Assembly (NCBI GenBank): GCA_005793295.1
Contig: SXSX01000143.1
Location: forward strand, 1-13,197
Direction: 5' to 3'
From: Burkholderiales bacterium
GTDB taxonomy: Bacteria > Pseudomonadota > Gammaproteobacteria > Burkholderiales > Burkholderiaceae_C
DNA length: 13,197 nucleotides
Below the pieces are notes generated by a model, which was not told where the DNA came from, did not search any database, and was given only the letters and a program-made list of their open reading frames with translations. The translations under genes and the position numbers were made by a program. The first letter of the stretch is position 1; the number at the start of each line of letters is the position of its first letter. Below are positions 7,307 through 13,197 of this stretch, piece after piece.

Positions 7307-8332
7307 TCAATTCACCAATTTGCGGTTGACTAAATGACCTGCAAATAGCAATGCCGAGTAAGCCCAGCTAAAAGTTAAAGCCCGATCACGCGCCTCATAG
7401 CGAGAAATAGAACGCGCATTGCGCCACGCCAAGCCCAAATCGTCATGTAAAACACCTCCCAGCGCCGGTGTTCCCATCACCTCAATGGGGCCTTCGACTG
7501 GGTAGGCCGCTACGGGCGTTCCGCATGCCATGGCTTCTAGCATCACCAAACCAAAGGTTTCTGATTTACTCGACATTACGAACACATCCGCACTCGCATA
7601 GATTTTAGCTAACTCTTCGCGCGGCAACAACCCGAGCCAATGGACATTTTGGTATTTTTCTTTGAGCGACGTCTCAAGCGGCCCCACACCACAAACCACC
7701 TTGGTCCCCGGGATATTGAGCTTCAAAAACGCATCAATGTTTTTTTCATACGATACCCGCCCAACAAACAGGGAGATCGGTCTAACCAAACCTTTGAGTT
7801 CATGGTGGTCGGTGGGGGTACTGGCAAATTCAAAAAGCTGTATGTCCACACCATGGGTCCAGCTTTTGAGATTACGAAATCCTTTTTGATCCAACATCCG
7901 AAGTACGCTTTGGGTAGGCACCATGACCCCAGAGGATGGCTTGTGAAACTGCCGAAATACGGCGTAACCCAACCACAAGGGGATTCTCAAAGCGGCTTTT
8001 AAAATTTCTGGGAAACGGGTATGAAAGGCCGTCGTAAAAGGCCAACTGTGTTTCAAACAAAAATTGCGTCCCGCCCAACCCAAGGGACCCTCGGTAGCAA
8101 TATGCACTGCATCCGGTTGCGCGTCTGATAGTAAACGCGCCAGTTCTTTTTTGGGATTGATGGCCAGATCAATACCGGCGTAACCCGGACAGGGGCGGGT
8201 TTTAAACAGTCCTGGGTGAATCACCTGGACTTCGTGCCCTAGCGATTGCATCTCTCGTACCAGTTCCACCAAAGTGGTTACCACCCCATTGACTTGGGGT
8301 TGCCATGCGTCAGTAATCAACGCAATTTTCAT
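7307..8332 (-). CDS. GT4-family glycosyltransferase, likely diacylglycerol glycosyltransferase (Agt type)
   Basis: This 341-residue soluble or membrane-associated enzyme has the GT-B fold of the GT4 family. The N-terminal acceptor domain begins MKIALITDAWQPQVNGVV. The C-terminal nucleotide-sugar domain has SLFVGRVSYEKN, GVGPLE and the SKSETFGLVMLEAMACGTPV signature with its E-x7-E pair (258 and 266). Its ATG overlaps the stop of the PlcP-type phosphatase gene by 4 nt (ATGA), so the two are translationally coupled. In Sinorhizobium, Agrobacterium and marine bacteria the plcP-linked glycosyltransferase Agt adds a sugar to diacylglycerol to make phosphorus-free glycolipids under phosphate limitation. 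I infer the same role here from the pairing. The sugar donor cannot be read from the sequence; UDP-glucuronate from the nearby ugd is one possibility. An envelope-polysaccharide role is the main alternative. Confidence 0.85.
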   Translation of the reverse strand: MKIALITDAWQPQVNGVVTTLVELVREMQSLGHEVQVIHPGLFKTRPCPGYAGIDLAINPKKELARLLSDAQPDAVHIATEGPLGWAGRNFCLKHSWPFTTAFHTRFPEILKAALRIPLWLGYAVFRQFHKPSSGVMVPTQSVLRMLDQKGFRNLKSWTHGVDIQLFEFASTPTDHHELKGLVRPISLFVGRVSYEKNIDAFLKLNIPGTKVVCGVGPLETSLKEKYQNVHWLGLLPREELAKIYASADVFVMSSKSETFGLVMLEAMACGTPVAAYPVEGPIEVMGTPALGGVLHDDLGLAWRNARSISRYEARDRALTFSWAYSALLFAGHLVNRKLVN

Positions 8333-9261
8333 GCGAGAACCCCGGAAGGAGCATTGGAAATTTCTAATGGCTTGTCTGCTTTTGCGCTACTGACTTTGCC
8401 ATCTTCATAATTCCAATGGATCAGCTCCAAGCGGCCATCCATGTGCTCAACCAAGGCGCTGCGACTTTCTACCCAATCACCATCATTGCAGTACAAGGTG
8501 CCGTCAATCATCCGCATTTCAGCGCGGTGAATGTGACCGCAAACCACGCCGTAATGTCCGCGAATACGCGCCTCGTGGGCCACGGCTACTTCGAAACTAG
8601 AAATGAAATTCACGGCGGTCTTCACTTGGTCTTTCAGATAGGCGGAAAGCGACCAATAGGGGAATCCTAGTTTTCTGCGGATGGTATTGAAATGGCGATT
8701 GAGCTTGAGGGTGAGTTCATAGGCATTGTCCCCAAGGTAAGCCAACCATTTGGCATATTGAATGATTCCATCAAAATCATCGCCATGGGTGACCCACAGG
8801 CGCTTGCCATCGGCGGTGGTGTGAATGGCTTCGCGCTGAACATCAACGCCACCAAACTGATGACCAACAAAAGCCCTTGCGAATTCATCGTGGTTACCGG
8901 GTACAAAGATCACGCGGTCACCCTTACGCACCCGACGCAATAGTTTTTGAATCACATCGTTGTGGGCCTGGGGCCAAAACCACCTTCGTTTTAACTGCCA
9001 GCCATCAACGATATCGCCCACAAGATACAAATACTCGCTGGGATGGTGCTTTAAGAAATCAAGCAAGGCTTCCGCTTGGCAACCCTGGGTGCCCAAATGA
9101 ACATCGGAGACAAAAACTGCGCGAACTCGGTTGCGAGGATCATCCTCAGGATCAATCGGGCTGTGACTTAGGCTGTGACTGTTGTTTGGGTTTTGACCGC
9201 TTGCGCTGTCAGAAGCAGCGGATTGCATAGAATTTTGTACCAGGTTAAAAATGGCGCGCAT
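8329..9261 (-). CDS. plcP: Calcineurin-like metallophosphoesterase, PlcP-type phospholipase (LpxH-related)
   Basis: This 310-residue protein has all the metal-binding motifs of the family: SDVHLG (52-57), GDIVDGW (82-88), GNHDEF (122-127), THGDDFDG (158-165) and GHIHRAE (242-248). The order and the surrounding text (LGTQGCQAEALLDFL, LKRRWFWPQAHNDVIQKLLRR) resemble the proteins often labelled UDP-2,3-diacylglucosamine diphosphatase. Sinorhizobium PlcP, a phospholipase C-type enzyme that removes phosphate headgroups during phosphate starvation, belongs to that group. The coupled glycosyltransferase supports PlcP over a lipid A function, but I cannot exclude an LpxH-like role. The ATG at 9261 shares one base with the upstream TAA (TAATG), with GGGGG just before it, so the start is well supported. 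The first 45 residues are poorly ordered and rich in Ser and Asn. Confidence 0.85.
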   Translation of the reverse strand: MRAIFNLVQNSMQSAASDSASGQNPNNSHSLSHSPIDPEDDPRNRVRAVFVSDVHLGTQGCQAEALLDFLKHHPSEYLYLVGDIVDGWQLKRRWFWPQAHNDVIQKLLRRVRKGDRVIFVPGNHDEFARAFVGHQFGGVDVQREAIHTTADGKRLWVTHGDDFDGIIQYAKWLAYLGDNAYELTLKLNRHFNTIRRKLGFPYWSLSAYLKDQVKTAVNFISSFEVAVAHEARIRGHYGVVCGHIHRAEMRMIDGTLYCNDGDWVESRSALVEHMDGRLELIHWNYEDGKVSSAKADKPLEISNAPSGVLA

Positions 9262-10094
9262 TAGACCCCCAAAAAATGTTTTCGGTAACGTGCTGGCATA
9301 TCAGCAATTCGCATCAACATCGGTAAATCAGCAGAATTGAAATCTGGGTCCCATGCGGGTGGACCCAAAACTTTAGCCCCGAGCCGTAAATACCCTTTAA
9401 TCAAAGCGGGGGGCTCGACCTCAAGGTCCGAATTGAGTTTCTCAATGGGCAATGGCAACCTTGGGCGAACATGGTGTTCAATCGGCGCCAAGTGGGTAGC
9501 CTGAATTTGACGCCAAATGCTCGCGGCAACATCGCCGCTAACGATTCCGTTACGCAACATCGGGACACTGGCGCATCCAATCATGGTGTCGAGCTGGTTG
9601 CGCACCATAAATTCAGCCAAGGCACTCCAAAGCGCCATGATCACACCACCATGGCGGTGCTTCGGGTGAACGCAGCTTCGGCCTAACTCCACCATACGCG
9701 GGCGCAAAGCACGCAATCGGGTGAGGTCAAACTCGGTATCGCTGTAAGTGCTACCCACCCGTTTGGCTTGGACCGGCGTGAGTACCCGGTAGGTACCGAT
9801 CACTTCTTGGCTGGCTTGGTCGCGAACAATCAGGTGTTCGCAATAATTGTCAAATAGATCAATGTCATGCCCAGGGATGGGGGAATTTAACCGGGCACCC
9901 ATTTCGCCAGCGAAAACATCAAAGCGGAGTTTTTGCGCAGCGCGCACTTCATCTTGGTGCGAAGCCCATGAAACCACAATACCGCGAGAAGTTTTCTCAA
10001 CCGCACCTGATGCGGGCGGCGTATTAAACACACCGGAGAACGAGAGGGCCTCGTTAATAATCGGGGCGGTTTCTGCAAACTCGATGTTACGCAT
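9261..10094 (-). CDS. olsB: OlsB-like GNAT N-acyltransferase (ornithine lipid synthesis)
   Basis: This 277-residue protein of the OlsB/hemolysin-like acyltransferase group would transfer a 3-hydroxyacyl chain from acyl carrier protein to the ornithine amino group, giving lyso-ornithine lipid. The conserved features are QKLRFDVFAGEMGA (54-67), GHDIDLFDNYCEHLIV (75-90), VIGTYRVL (98-105) and the acyl-donor loop VELGRSCVHPKHRHGGVIMALW (135-156). The frame is open upstream to a GTG at 10127, but the ATG at 10094 is chosen because GGAGA lies 6 nt before it. It is the first gene of the five-gene operon and overlaps the next by one base. Ornithine lipids are phosphorus-free and often made when phosphate is short. 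The second acyltransferase, OlsA, is not in this window. Another N-acyl amino acid product is possible. Confidence 0.8.
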   Translation of the reverse strand: MRNIEFAETAPIINEALSFSGVFNTPPASGAVEKTSRGIVVSWASHQDEVRAAQKLRFDVFAGEMGARLNSPIPGHDIDLFDNYCEHLIVRDQASQEVIGTYRVLTPVQAKRVGSTYSDTEFDLTRLRALRPRMVELGRSCVHPKHRHGGVIMALWSALAEFMVRNQLDTMIGCASVPMLRNGIVSGDVAASIWRQIQATHLAPIEHHVRPRLPLPIEKLNSDLEVEPPALIKGYLRLGAKVLGPPAWDPDFNSADLPMLMRIADMPARYRKHFLGV

Positions 10095-10146
10095 TTTTTC
10101 TCCAAAACAGTTTTTAGTCTTGGACACAGAGTGTGCGAAATTCGGG

Positions 10147-10184
10147 TGTCATTAATATTTCAATAATATGAAATATTAATGACA
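10147..10184. promoter_or_regulatory. Perfect 38-bp palindrome with divergent Pho-box-like halves
   Basis: TGTCATTAATATTTCA (10147-10162) is repeated as its exact inverse TGAAATATTAATGACA (10169-10184) around ATAATA. Toward olsB it reads TTGTCAT-TAAT-ATTTCAT, a Pho-box-like pair of heptamers 11 bp apart, with the second half degenerate. An 8-nt gap then leads to TATTAA as a 4/6 -10. By symmetry the same layout points toward the cation transporter. The two predicted -10 elements each lie inside the opposing box, so the promoters would overlap. There is no T-run, and the flanking genes are divergent, so it is not a terminator. The olsB leader would be about 50 nt. Confidence 0.65.
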
Positions 10185-10197
10185 AACAACGCTTTGA

Positions 10198-11286
10198 TTG
10201 CCGCAAAGTCATCAGTCATTCACGCGCATCGGTTATAAAGTTCTTGTGGCAGAAAACAAAATTCCAATCAGTCACTCCGATGTTCGACCCAAGACCTACG
10301 GCGCAGACTCCCATGGGCTCATTTGCGGCTTTCACTTTGGCGCCGACCACCTAGGCCAACAAATCAGCGTAGAAAGGGCGCTTGATTTTCTTAACGCGAA
10401 GACACGCCCTGGTGGGTTTGTTTGGCTGCATTTCAACTTGGCCCATTCAGCGACCGAGAGATGGCTAAAGAACAACCTCAGCCTCTCCGATGTTTACTTT
10501 GACACGCTTCGGGAGCCATCACGTTCAACGCGGGTTGAGTTAGATGACGGCACGTTGATTGCCGTCGTGAACGACGTGCATTACGACTTCGGCTTTGAGC
10601 CCTCCGACATCTCCACTCTTTGGATATCGGTGAGTGAAAAGCTCCTTGTAAGTACAAGAATTCACCCCTTACGATCGATTGACCGCTTGCGTGATGCAGT
10701 CAACCGCGGAGCCCAGGTTCGGTCTAGTGTTGCGCTTTTAGTGCACCTCATGCGTGACCAAGGAGATGTTCTGGCCCATATTGTTCGCGAAACCACCTCT
10801 CGGGTGGATACGATTGAGGACAAGTTACTGGCGGGTCGTTTAGAGAAAAAGCGGGCCGCGCTAGGAAATTCAAGGCGGCTTTTGGTAAGGCTTTCTCGTT
10901 TGTTAGCGCCAGAGCCCGCAGCCCTTTTTCGATTGCTCAAAAAACCTCCTGCGTGGATTGACGAGGAAGACATTGAGGAACTCAACCAATCGTCAGAAGA
11001 ATTTAATGTCGCTTTAAGTGACATGGCGGCACTGCAAGAGCGTATCAAATTACTACAAGAAGAAATTGCAGGGCGCGTTGCAGAAACAAACAACCGGACA
11101 CTTTTCGTATTGACCGTCGTCACAGTTTTGGCCCTGCCAATCAACATGATCGCGGGTCTGATGGGAATGAACGTTGGTGGGGTTCCCTTAGCTGAAAACC
11201 CCGTAGGGTTTTGGATTGTTGTTGCCATTGTTATCAGTGTTACGGCTATCGCTGCATGGGTCTTTTTGCGCAAAGACCACGACTAA
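10198..11286 (+). CDS. CorA/ZntB-family divalent cation transporter
   Basis: A protein of up to 362 residues with the CorA-superfamily layout: a large cytoplasmic N-terminal domain, a long charged helix (about 215-300, with coiled-coil-like KLLQEEIAGRVAETNNR before the membrane), and two C-terminal membrane segments at about 302-322 and 337-357. The signature GMN follows the first segment (LMGMNVGGVPLAENP). The GMNxGG-xP form is closer to ZntB than to classical CorA Mg channels, so Zn, Mg or another divalent ion is possible. No ATG lies near the N-terminus. The TTG at 10198 gives the longest form and a GTG at 10246 is the alternative; neither has a clear ribosome binding site. It is divergent from the lipid operon across the palindrome. 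Divalent cations are the usual counter-ions of polyphosphate, so a functional tie is possible but speculative. Confidence 0.88.
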   Translation: MPQSHQSFTRIGYKVLVAENKIPISHSDVRPKTYGADSHGLICGFHFGADHLGQQISVERALDFLNAKTRPGGFVWLHFNLAHSATERWLKNNLSLSDVYFDTLREPSRSTRVELDDGTLIAVVNDVHYDFGFEPSDISTLWISVSEKLLVSTRIHPLRSIDRLRDAVNRGAQVRSSVALLVHLMRDQGDVLAHIVRETTSRVDTIEDKLLAGRLEKKRAALGNSRRLLVRLSRLLAPEPAALFRLLKKPPAWIDEEDIEELNQSSEEFNVALSDMAALQERIKLLQEEIAGRVAETNNRTLFVLTVVTVLALPINMIAGLMGMNVGGVPLAENPVGFWIVVAIVISVTAIAAWVFLRKDHD

Positions 11287-11332
11287 ACGCTCCTTAGCGA
11301 TTAAAAATAGAGAAAGATGCATTCGTGTTTTT

Positions 11333-11365
11333 TGACATGAAATTGTCATTATTTCTACTTATCCT
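11333..11365 (+). promoter_or_regulatory. Candidate Pho box and -10 upstream of ugd
   Basis: TTGACAT-GAAA-TTGTCAT places TGACATGA (11333-11340) and TGTCATTA (11344-11351) 11 bp apart. An 8-nt gap leads to TATCCT (11360-11365), a 4/6 -10. One half carries TGACA rather than TGTCA, and the element can also be read as an inverted repeat, TGACA-TGAAAT-TGTCA, that a different dimeric regulator might use. It agrees with the spacing of the pstS site. Confidence 0.5.
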
Positions 11366-11472
11366 CAGACACTGAAAAGTAACAATCTTTGTCATAGAGC
11401 TTCAATACTTTTCAAAAAATCGCATCTGCGGTTTCCCGAACTTGCACCTTCATATCACTTACAGGTGAATCT

Positions 11473-11589
11473 ATGCTTTGGAAAATTTTTGATTTACAAA
11501 AGAAATTAGATGGGCTGTTCAGCGAAAGCTGGCTCCGTTTTGGTGTCGAAAGAAACAGCGACGTACCGGCCGATTTGGTTTATTTTTAA
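11473..11589 (+). CDS. Possible small protein of 38 residues
   Basis: An ATG at 11473 follows AGGTGA by 5-6 nt, a reasonable ribosome binding site. It opens a frame of 38 codons ending in TAA at 11587-11589. The product starts MLWKIFDLQKKLDGLF and ends DVPADLVYF; it is mixed in character, with no signal peptide, membrane helix or known motif. It lies between a Pho-box candidate and ugd in the same direction, so it could be a short Pho-regulated protein, a leader ORF affecting ugd, or chance. The evidence is only the start context and position. Confidence 0.35.
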   Translation: MLWKIFDLQKKLDGLFSESWLRFGVERNSDVPADLVYF

Positions 11590-11716
11590 CTCAGGCCAGC
11601 CGGTTACTACCACCTCGGTGCAAATTCAATTCACCTTGCTCTAGCGCAAGCGTCACTAAACATTCTTATTCGTCTCGCATAGTTAAAGGTTTTGACACTG
11701 CGGACAACTCACACAT

Positions 11717-13039
11717 ATGAAAATTACAGTTATCGGAACGGGGTATGTTGGTTTAGTCACGGGCACGTGTCTTTCCGAGGTTGGCAATGACGTGCTTTGC
11801 TTTGACACCAATGGTGAAAAAATTGCGGCTCTAAAAGAGGGCATGATCCCGATTTTTGAACCGGGTCTTGAAGAAATGGTCCTGCGCAACATCAAAGCAG
11901 GCCGTTTGCACTTCACCGATGACATTGAAGAGGCCACACGCTTTGGCACGGTCCAGTTCATCGCAGTGGGTACGCCCCCAGGCGAAGACGGAGGTGCCGA
12001 CGTAGGCTATGTCATGGCAGCCGCTCGCAATATCGGCAAGCACATGAACGATTACAAAGTGGTCGTCGATAAAAGCACCGTTCCAGTCGGCACGGCGGAT
12101 GCGGTTCGCTCAGCCATTCAGGAGCAACTGGATTTACGCGGCGTTACCACCCCATTTAGCGTGGTATCCAACCCAGAGTTTCTCAAAGAAGGCGCGGCGA
12201 TCGAAGACTTCATGCGCCCGGGCCGGATTGTTTTGGGCTGCGACAGTGAACAAGCTGCTCTTAATATGCGAGCGCTCTACGCCCCATTTCAGCGCCACCA
12301 TGACCGCCTGATTTTGATGGATATTCGCAGTGCGGAACTGACGAAGTACGCAGCCAACGCGATGCTCGCAACGCGTATCAGTTTCATGAACGAGTTGGCT
12401 AATTTGGCCGAAAACGTGGGCGCTGATATTGAACTGGTTCGCAAAGGCATTGGCAGTGACCCCCGCATTGGTTACGACTTTTTATACGCGGGTGCAGGCT
12501 ATGGCGGCTCCTGTTTTCCTAAAGATGTGAAAGCGCTGATTAAGACCGCTTCAAGCCAAGCCGGAATTTCTCTCAAAGTATTGCAAGCCGTTGAAGAAGC
12601 CAATGAAGCGCAGAAGCGGGTCTTAGGCGCAAAAATTAAACAGCGCTTTGGGTCAGACCTCACCGGAAAACATTTCGCGCTGTGGGGCCTCGCATTCAAA
12701 GCCAATACCGATGACATTCGCGAGGCCAGCAGCTTGTCCGTGATCGAAGACTTGTTAGCCGCCGGCGCCACCGTAACGGCCTATGACCCTGTGGCTTCCC
12801 ACTCGATGCAACAGTACTTGCATGACAAAGCAGGATTGACTTATGCGACATCCCAGAACTTGGCCCTCGAAAAGGCTGACGCTTTGGTGATCGTGACAGA
12901 GTGGAAAGAATTCCGAAGCCCCGACTTTGACCACATCAAGGCAGCACTCAAGCACCCCGTGATCTTTGACGGTCGCAATTTATACGATCCGAAGTGGGTT
13001 CGCTCCCTGGGATTTGAATATTTTGCAATCGGCAGATAG
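11717..13039 (+). CDS. ugd: UDP-glucose 6-dehydrogenase
   Basis: This 440-residue cytoplasmic enzyme oxidises UDP-glucose to UDP-glucuronate with two NAD. The N-terminal Rossmann fold has the NAD loop VIGTGYVGLVTGTCLSEVGN (5-24) and FIAVGTPPGEDGGAD. DKSTVPVGT and SNPEFLKEGAAIEDF lie in the middle. The catalytic Cys is in GAGYGGSCFPKDV, and the C-terminal UDP-binding domain shows LWGLAFKANTDDIREA. Length is normal. No strong ribosome binding site is visible before the ATG at 11717. UDP-glucuronate serves polysaccharide and LPS synthesis and is also a known donor for glucuronosyl-diacylglycerol in phosphate-starved bacteria. That ties it plausibly to the glycosyltransferase operon, supported by the Pho-box candidate upstream but not proved. 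Confidence 0.96.
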   Translation: MKITVIGTGYVGLVTGTCLSEVGNDVLCFDTNGEKIAALKEGMIPIFEPGLEEMVLRNIKAGRLHFTDDIEEATRFGTVQFIAVGTPPGEDGGADVGYVMAAARNIGKHMNDYKVVVDKSTVPVGTADAVRSAIQEQLDLRGVTTPFSVVSNPEFLKEGAAIEDFMRPGRIVLGCDSEQAALNMRALYAPFQRHHDRLILMDIRSAELTKYAANAMLATRISFMNELANLAENVGADIELVRKGIGSDPRIGYDFLYAGAGYGGSCFPKDVKALIKTASSQAGISLKVLQAVEEANEAQKRVLGAKIKQRFGSDLTGKHFALWGLAFKANTDDIREASSLSVIEDLLAAGATVTAYDPVASHSMQQYLHDKAGLTYATSQNLALEKADALVIVTEWKEFRSPDFDHIKAALKHPVIFDGRNLYDPKWVRSLGFEYFAIGR

Positions 13040-13083
13040 CCAACGCCTTTCAATCCTAGTTTTCACCCAAAAGACACAATTAA

Positions 13084-13116
13084 TGTCACATAACTGCAAT
13101 CAAGATGGTTTATCTT
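13084..13116 (+). promoter_or_regulatory. Candidate Pho box and -10 before the last gene
   Basis: ATGTCAC-ATAA-CTGCAAT has one perfect half, TGTCACAT (13084-13091), and a degenerate second half, TGCAATCA (13095-13102), 11 bp away. An 8-nt gap leads to TATCTT (13111-13116), 4/6 to the -10 consensus. The first half is identical to both halves of the pstS box. The weak second half keeps confidence moderate. Confidence 0.45.
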
Positions 13117-13134
13117 GCGTTTAAGGAGATTTTT

Positions 13135-13197
13135 ATGAACGAGTTTTTGAAGCAATTGAAGATCCAGCGATGGGATGACCACCGTTACTACCACCAC
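13135..13197 (+). CDS. Start of an unrecognised gene (cut by window end)
   Basis: The ATG at 13135 has a strong AAGGAG ribosome binding site (13123-13128) 6 nt upstream and opens a frame of 21 codons that is still open at the edge. The visible part begins MNEFLKQLK and reaches WDDHRYYHH, which is rich in His, Tyr and charged residues. I do not recognise the family. A His-rich N-terminus occurs in some membrane fatty-acid or lipid oxidases, but 21 residues cannot support a function. The upstream Pho-box candidate hints that it belongs to the phosphate response. Confidence 0.65.
   Translation, partial: MNEFLKQLKIQRWDDHRYYHH

Larger units (their letters stand above)
11287..11716 (+). other. 430-bp intergenic region upstream of ugd
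   Basis: This stretch holds no long gene. It contains a short hairpin just after the transporter stop (CGCT-CCTT-AGCG, no T-run), a Pho-box candidate at 11333-11365, a possible 38-codon ORF at 11473-11589, and a small CTTGC/GCAAG hairpin near 11635-11650. Two segments are AT-rich. No convincing sigma-70 promoter was found close to ugd. If transcription starts after the Pho-box -10, ugd has a leader of roughly 345 nt. Confidence 0.6.

Noticed and set aside
10095..10127. GTG start for the OlsB-like gene, 11 codons upstream
   Set aside because: The ATG at 10094 has GGAGA 6 nt upstream; the GTG has no comparable site.
10662..11273. 203-codon antisense frame inside the cation transporter
   Set aside because: The plus strand encodes a complete CorA-family protein with GMN motif; the antisense product is Ser/Arg-rich low-quality sequence typical of a shadow.
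11284..11305. Terminator after the cation transporter
   Set aside because: The CGCT/AGCG stem has only 4 bp and an adjacent A-A mismatch, and A-rich rather than T-rich sequence follows.
11390..11411. Second Pho box after the ugd candidate (TGTCATAG)
   Set aside because: The position 11 bp away does not match TGTCA on either side, and no -10 follows at the usual spacing.
1..13197. Mobile elements, CRISPR arrays, tRNA or rRNA genes
   Set aside because: No transposase or integrase frames, no regularly spaced repeats, no target duplications and no recognisable RNA gene were found by reading both strands.

Overview
The window looks like the chromosome of a betaproteobacterium in the Burkholderiales, probably a Comamonadaceae-type freshwater organism. 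The reasons are the gene set (pst, ppx, SixA, ppk and ugd), intermediate base composition, compact operons and the style of the proteins. The species cannot be fixed from the sequence. Nothing suggests a phage, IS element, integron or CRISPR array. No tRNA or rRNA was recognised.

Almost every gene fits one theme: getting, storing and economising phosphate. Left block (1-2522): the 3' part of the Pst phosphate importer is on the minus strand (pstS, then pstC, which runs off the window). It is divergent from a small FAS1-domain lipoprotein. Each of the two genes has its own tandem TGTCA-type Pho box in the shared 188-bp spacer. Middle-left block (2549-4665): a terminator, exopolyphosphatase ppx, and a small Lys/Ala/Pro-rich protein with a ribbon-helix-helix-like domain. 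That last gene has a 9-bp inverted repeat sitting on its predicted -10.

Central block (4692-10094, minus strand): a tight five-gene operon. In transcription order it encodes an OlsB-like N-acyltransferase (ornithine lipid synthesis), a PlcP-type metallophosphoesterase, a GT4 glycosyltransferase of the kind paired with PlcP (Agt), polyphosphate kinase PPK1 and phosphohistidine phosphatase SixA. PlcP, Agt and OlsB are the known toolkit for replacing phospholipids with phosphorus-free glycolipids and ornithine lipids in phosphate starvation. Here the set appears joined to polyphosphate synthesis. The operon starts at a perfect 38-bp palindrome (16-bp arms) whose halves carry Pho-box-like sequence in both directions. 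This is the most interesting part of the window.

Right block (10198-13197, plus strand): a CorA/ZntB-family cation transporter divergent from the lipid operon; a 430-bp spacer with a further Pho-box candidate and a possible 38-codon ORF; UDP-glucose 6-dehydrogenase (ugd), which makes UDP-glucuronate, a possible sugar donor for the glycosyltransferase; and the first 21 codons of an unrecognised gene, also preceded by a Pho-box-like site. The Pho sites fit one layout: two TGTCA-like heptamers 11 bp apart, then an 8-nt gap, then a TATAAT-like hexamer. Gene functions rest on motifs read by eye. The regulatory calls are pattern matches that have not been tested statistically.
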